64,000 bases of DNA, from NCBI GenBank assembly GCA_964482035.1, contig CAYZVC010000001.1:124001-188000 (forward strand). Reading direction: 5' to 3'. The stretch comes from JANJWP01 sp964482035 (GTDB lineage Bacteria > Patescibacteriota > Gracilibacteria > BD1-5 > UBA2023). This document shows, piece after piece, positions 59,309 through 64,000 of the stretch. Position 1 is the first letter of the stretch, and every line of letters starts with the position of its first letter. The notes below the pieces were generated by a model. That model was not told where the DNA came from, ran no database searches, and was given only the letters and a program-made list of their open reading frames with translations. Made by a program: the position numbers and the translations under genes.

Positions 59309-59773
59309 TTAGGAATTCGCCGTAATGTTCGCGTACATGTCCTGTGCCATTTTCACGAGCGCGGACTGATACCGTTTTTCGAGTTCTTCGTCTTCGGTTT
59401 TTTCCACTTCCGGGGATTCGAGCGAAGTGAGGTAGCGGTTGACCGCGTCGGCTTCTCCGCCGTCGAGGAATATCCCGGTACACGACGTGCAGCGGTCCAC
59501 GTGGATTTTCGAAGTAGCGTATTCCATTTCTTCCATCGGCGATCCGCAGGCCGGGCAATCCAGCGTCTGCGTACGGTCGGAAACTCAGTCGCCGTATTCC
59601 ATCGCGTGGAAAACCCCTTGGGAAGGGGAGCGCAATACCGCCCTCATTTCGTCGTATTCGAAGAACGTGCCCTCGCACTTCTCGCATATTTCGATCGTTC
59701 CCGCGTCGATGGGGATTTCGAGGAACGGGATTTTGCAGAGGGGACAGAGCCTTTCTACGGACATCGTTTTCAT
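59309..59773 (-). CDS. Double zinc-ribbon (zf-TFIIB-like) protein
   Basis: A 154-residue protein with two zinc-ribbon units of the zf-TFIIB type. The first has CPLCKIPF and CEKCEGTFF; the second has CPACGSPM and CTSCTGIFLDGGE. One UGA joins the halves (YGDGVSD). The C-terminus is a helical acidic tail. Start ATG 59773 (KTMSVERL) is chosen; the frame is open upstream. TAA stop. Likely co-transcribed with the VOC gene. Role unknown. Confidence 0.75.
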
Positions 59774-59886
59774 GATGAATGCTAAACGCGGAACATCATA
59801 CGCCATTTTTCTTTTTTGTTCCGATTTTTTCTTTTTCGCTCCGGGTACCTTCGCTTTCAAGAAGCCTTACCCGTCATTTTCCGATT

Positions 59887-60120
59887 ATGAACAAGTCCGG
59901 CTCCATCCTTCTTCCCGAATATTCTTCCGCTTCCCGGATGTCGTCCGATCTCGCACTTTCGACTATCGCCCGAGTGCGTGACAAGACGTCTTCGATCATC
60001 CTCCTCGATTCTTCTCCGTCCGAACCGAAGGGATACGAAAAACAGGGCGGCATCTTCGTTCGCTCCGGCGGACTTATCGCGACCGCTACGGAAGCGGATA
60101 TCGCCCGGTACGCCCGCTAA
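59887..60120 (+). CDS. Small hypothetical protein
   Basis: A 77-residue soluble protein (SGSILLPEYSSASRMSSDLA at the start, a Gly-rich IFVRSGGLIATAT stretch near the end). No UGA; TAA stop; no Shine-Dalgarno. It lies 18 nt before the large ankyrin-type gene and is probably in one unit with it. Confidence 0.5.
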   Translation: MNKSGSILLPEYSSASRMSSDLALSTIARVRDKTSSIILLDSSPSEPKGYEKQGGIFVRSGGLIATATEADIARYAR

Positions 60121-60138
60121 CCTTTCATTCGCACTGAT

Positions 60139-62850
60139 ATGTCCAAAGCTCTCGATTTCAAACTCGGCCTCGTCCGCCCGCTTTCCGGTCTCATTACTTC
60201 CGATAGGCCGATTACCCCGCTCGAAGAGCGCCATTACCTGTACCGACAGGAATCGAATTTTGAAGAAATGGCCCGATCCCAAGCCGATACGGCGGATTTC
60301 GTACGCCAAATGGCCGAAGCCAGAAGCGAAGAAGTTTCCAGGATCCTTTCCGCGAACAGGAGCCTCGTCGAAGAACATCGTGCCTGAAGGGAAGAGTTGG
60401 GATACGGGCTCGACAACCTGAATTCCTCGATAGGTTGACTTTCGAGTCAGATGGAACGCCAGTACCGCATGACGGAAAGCGGATTCACGAACGTGATCAA
60501 AGGGCTCGGAATCGTAAACGGGAGCGTTGTGGAAGCGAACCGCTCCATTACGAACTGACTCTCGTCGATACTTGGGGGAATCGACGGCATGACGCGGATA
60601 CTGGAAGACGTCCATTCGAAGTTGGGCGACATCGATACGAAGCTCGCGAATCCCAAGAAGGTCGCCGCGCTCGAATCGAAACGGACGGCATTCGAACATT
60701 TTTCCAACGGCTGGGCTCGTGAAGCGCTGCTCGAACTCGACGATTCGCTGACCCTCTCTCCCACGGATTTTGACTGCCATCTCCTCAAGGGCGCGATCCT
60801 TCTCGAAAATCCCGATACCGCCGAGTTGGCGATCGGTTCTTTCGAAAGCGCGAAAAAGTATTCCAAGCCGTACGACAAGGGAAAATACCTGGCTTCTTGT
60901 CGCGCGCTGGCGAAGTCGGCCTACGTAGCCGGTGATTTTTCCGCGGCCTTTGAGAACCAGTTCGAATCCATGGAGGAAGACCTTTCTTCCGTTCAATGGT
61001 TGGCTCTCGCGAGATACGCCGCGCTGTCGGGGAAATACGACGAGTTCGAAGATGCGGCCTTCCGTCTGATCGCCCTCGACAGATTTGCCGCGGTCACTTT
61101 TTCTTCGGATGTCGATTTCACGGGGGACGATCATGTCAAATCGGCCGTCTCCCGGGTCGTCGAATCGATAGCGAAGGGAGAAATCCGCATTCCGCATACC
61201 TCTGTTTGAACGCTTGCCAGAACGCAGCTTTCGAACTTCGACGATCCGAAAAACTCGCCATTCGTCAGTGCCATGCGTGCCGGAAACTTGGAACTTGTCG
61301 AAGGGATGATTCTGAACGGGTTTCCCCTTGCCAGCGTAATCGCTGAAAAAGGAAAGACGCCCCTCCACGTCGCCGCGCATTGGGCGAACGTCGATTTCGT
61401 ACGGCTTTTCGTTCGTCACGGGGCTCGCGTGGAAGCTGTCGACGCGTGGGGAAATGCGCCCTTGTACGATTTGCTTCGCGGTTGCGCGGGGCGTAAAGAA
61501 GAATCGGTGATGGCGTGTTTGGAATATTTGGCCGTTCCCGGAAAAGAACCCGTTTTCACGACTTCGGAGCCTTCGTCGCGAATGCACGAGTCGTACCGAA
61601 ACGTTCCGCCGTCCGCTTTCGCCATCCAGCGCATGTCCGAAAAGCCGGATACGTGCGTCAGGATTCTCGAACGTCTCCATTCCGCCGGATTCAAGTTCGA
61701 ATGAGCGAACCTGTATTCCTTCGTCATGAGCAAGGACCATGCCGAACCGATCGTCCGTTTCTTGGCGGACATCGGAATCGATCCGAACGAAGAGGTGAAT
61801 TTCAGGAGCGACTCACATTATTACATTACGCCCGAAATGCTCGCAACCTTCAAAGAGGCCGGCTTCAATCCGAAAGGAAAGATGCTCGTCTCGAAATATT
61901 GCCGATCCCCGAAAGAAATTCCCCAAATCATCGCGTTTTTAGACGAAGGTGCGAAGATGGAATCCGAATGCGACGGACTCTTCGAATTGGCCTTCAAACA
62001 AAGGAATCCCGAACTTTTCGCCAAGCTCGTCCGTGCCGGAGGCGTGCCATGAAAATTGGAAAGGAGCTGGTTTCTCATGTCGGCTTTCTGGAGAGTTGAC
62101 GAAAATCACCGCGCCGTCTTCGAACCCGATAGCGCCGCAGGCATGTTCGTCATACCAAAGCTTGACCGGGAAGTCGATCAGTATCGAACGCACGTACCGC
62201 TTGAATTCTTCATCATGGCCGCGAAATGAGGGTTGAATCTCGGTGATTCCATCGACTTCGACAAGTCCTTGTACCGTCGGTCGTATCCGACCAATTCGTA
62301 CCGGCAACCGGTTTTCGCGGAATTCTGCTACGGCTTCAAGGGCGCTTTCAAGGAACGGTCGTGGGGCGAAAAGGAATACTACCGGAAGGTCGTGGACGAA
62401 TATGCCGAGATGTTCAAGCACCTTGCCAGAGCGAAAGGATTTTCGACTGAATGAAACATGCCCGGAAGAAACTACGTACCGCCGAGCGATTGCCTCCACG
62501 AACTCTTTCTTATCGCCTCCAAGAATCGCGAATGGGCAGCTCCCGTACCGATGGAACTTCTTATCAAAGCGGTTGACGTCAGCGGATACTACGCCCGCCG
62601 CAACGACGAGAGAGGCTCTTGAGCGATCCGCATATGGAAAGCCGACTATGACAAGGGAACCGCGCACCTGTGTTCGAAATACGTGGCGACCGATAAGGAA
62701 GTGAATTCGCTCAACATCTCCTTCTTCTGACCCGGCTATTCCATTACCAAGTCGCAGCTCGAAAAGATGGCGAAAGAGGCCAAGGCAAAGAAAGCGGCCG
62801 CAAATACGGGAGGGGAACCCAAAGGCTTTTGGGCTCGGCTGTTCGGCTAA
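60139..62850 (+). CDS. Large ankyrin-repeat protein
   Basis: A 903-residue protein with ten UGA codons read as Gly and a TAA stop. Residues 1-170 form a coiled-coil region (repeated LGIVNGSVVEAN, NGLSSILGGID-like helices). Residues 190-330 look like TPR or helical repeats (ALLELDDSLTLSPTDFDCHLLKGAILLE is the clearest, cut here as ALLELDDSL and LLKGAILLE). Ankyrin repeats follow (GKTPLHVAAHWANVDFVRLF, then HGARVEAVDAWGNAPLYDLL). The C-terminus is Lys/Ala-rich. No signal peptide or membrane segment. It is probably a protein-binding scaffold; targets are unknown. Confidence 0.75.
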
Positions 62851-62871
62851 GCGGCGGTTCGCCGGATTCCG

Positions 62872-63690
62872 CTAATCTTCGAATTCGACTACTCCGTCCC
62901 CAAACTTGCCGGTTCTCAGATAGTCGGACGCCTGCTTGATGACTTCGGCGAAAACCCGGGAATCCTTCTTACCGAATACCGACTTGAACGGATGGTCGAC
63001 GCCCACGTACCGGAGCGAAGTTTTTTCCTCCGCCCCGGTCACTGCGGCGTAAAGGTCGGAGAAGGCTTCTTGGGAGAACGTGTCGTCTTCGGTTCCGTAC
63101 TGCATGAGGAACTTTCCTTTGAAAGCGGCGAGCTTGGCACGCACTTCGTCTACGGGCGGAAAAGTATTGAGGATCGGCACGTCGGTGGGCGCGAGGCGGA
63201 GGCCGGTTCCCACGGTGACGATGGCCTTCACTTGCGGAAATTCGGCGGCAAGGTAGAACGCGATAATTCCGCCGAGCGAATTGCCGTGGAAAGTGATTTC
63301 GAGTTCGTCGGAAGGCGTGCCAAAATCACGCACGGAATTGGTTACTATGTCGGCGACGACGGTACGGGCGTCGGCAAGTTCGTCTTCGAAGGTTTTTCCA
63401 CGGAAACTTTCCATGCGCGCTTCGTACGAACCGTCGGACTCGGCGGCCATTTTCCAGTCCCGCGAAGTCGAATAGACCACGGTATTGGCCAAACGTTCTT
63501 CAGCGATCCGTCGGGCGAGTTCCCCGTATTTTCAAGAATTCCCGTGCATGATTCCGTACGTTCCGTGAAGATTCACAAAAACCTTGTTCGAGACCTCGGC
63601 GACGATGCGTTCGACCTGGACCTCGTTTCCTCGGTAAGAACCGGGAAGGTCGAAGCGGACGGAGGACGGGGCGGATTGCGGAGTTTCCAT
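62872..63690 (-). CDS. Alpha/beta-hydrolase-fold protein
   Basis: A 272-residue serine hydrolase-like protein. NLHGTYGIMHGNSGKYGELAR is the oxyanion-loop region (one UGA as Gly at GNSG), FHGNSLGGIIAFYLA is the nucleophile elbow with Ser, YGTEDDTF carries the acid, and VGVDHPF the catalytic His. Substrate unknown; the ordered Ser-Asp-His triad supports an active enzyme. ATG 63690; TAG stop. No signal peptide. Confidence 0.85.
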
Positions 63691-63759
63691 GTCAGTAGGG
63701 GATTACGCCCGGATTTTACGAAGCGGTTCCGGAATTCGAAATCATTTTGCGAAAGAATG

Positions 63760-63792
63760 AAAAATGCCCGCCCCAAGAAGGGGCGGGCATTA
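63760..63792 (-). terminator. Terminator of the 42-residue protein gene
   Basis: ATGCCCGCCCC and GGGGCGGGCATTTTT pair around TTCTT on the minus strand. Confidence 0.8.
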
Positions 63793-63849
63793 TCCTTGCC
63801 GCGGATTCGCGGGAACGGCCAAAGCCGCCCCGGAAACCGCGTCGGAGGA

Positions 63850-63978
63850 TTAGGAACGGGCCAATTCGAGCTGTCGCATCGCGAGTTCGCGTTTGGCCAA
63901 CCGGGCTCGCCGCTGGAAGCTCGTCACGCGCATGCGGACGAATTCTTTGCGAAGGGCTTCGTTTTCGTTTCGATCCAT
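63850..63978 (-). CDS. Very small basic protein, unknown function
   Basis: A 42-residue Arg/Glu-rich helical peptide between TAA 63852-63850 and ATG 63978, followed by a strong terminator. It is too short for family assignment; the terminator and complete frame are the only support. Confidence 0.45.
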   Translation of the reverse strand: MDRNENEALRKEFVRMRVTSFQRRARLAKRELAMRQLELARS

Positions 63979-64000
63979 GATCGAAAACGGAGTAACGATA

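Overview
The window comes from a Gracilibacteria-type (BD1-5/GN02, Patescibacteria) genome that reads UGA as glycine (translation table 25). About 90 in-frame UGA codons lie inside otherwise intact genes. They fall on invariant glycines: both Walker A loops of the double AAA+ ATPase, the GGDEF motif, the DEAGRG motif of RNase HII, SAM motif I, and the TruB and tail-collar signatures. Read with the standard code the window would look full of broken genes. CGG still reads as Arg (for example LRLR of the CYTH enzyme), which argues against the Absconditabacterales variant. The sequence is fairly GC-rich. All CDS below are called with TAA/TAG as stops.

Layout. 1-5.4 kb: FecR-like anchor protein, CHASE2 adenylate cyclase, coiled-coil protein, NTP-cleansing enzyme. 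5.4-8.8 kb: an anchored phage-collar-type fibre and a run of small membrane proteins. 8.9-13.4 kb: a T-box leader, a methyltransferase and an IleRS carrying an inserted histidine phosphatase. 13.5-21.8 kb: CPBP protease, PgeF, TruB, HD protein, LepB, SecA and small proteins. 22-26.5 kb: two unknown proteins and a CDC48-like ATPase. 26.6-30.7 kb: trigger factor, FtsA, FtsZ. 31-37 kb: LtaS-like sulfatase, S74-type fibre, DinG. 37.1-41.8 kb: type IV pilus operon (two PilN/PilO-like proteins, PilB, PilC). 41.9-46.3 kb: RsmI, CYTH, DnaA, L19. 46.4-48.1 kb: three small coiled-coil proteins and a lipoprotein. 48.2-58.0 kb: RNase HII-QueH fusion, NicO-type transporter with Ca-binding repeats, a 1624-residue DUF1800-DUF1501 protein and a PAS-GGDEF protein. 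58.1-64 kb: VOC, zinc-ribbon, ankyrin and hydrolase genes.

Two expression styles are interleaved. Housekeeping and UGA-containing genes almost all lack Shine-Dalgarno sequences, and at least two look leaderless. Nine small membrane, secreted or unknown genes have a strong Shine-Dalgarno; most sit in self-contained units with their own promoter (often TTGACA-16/17-TATATT) and hairpin terminator. These nine contain no internal UGA in about 1,260 codons, and three of them reach only a UGA before their terminator. They look like late arrivals from a standard-code source or a specially constrained class.

The genes fit a small-genome, surface-attached lifestyle: type IV pilus, anchored tail-like fibres, large secreted proteins and cyclic-nucleotide/diguanylate signalling. 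No tRNA, rRNA, CRISPR array or insertion sequence was seen.
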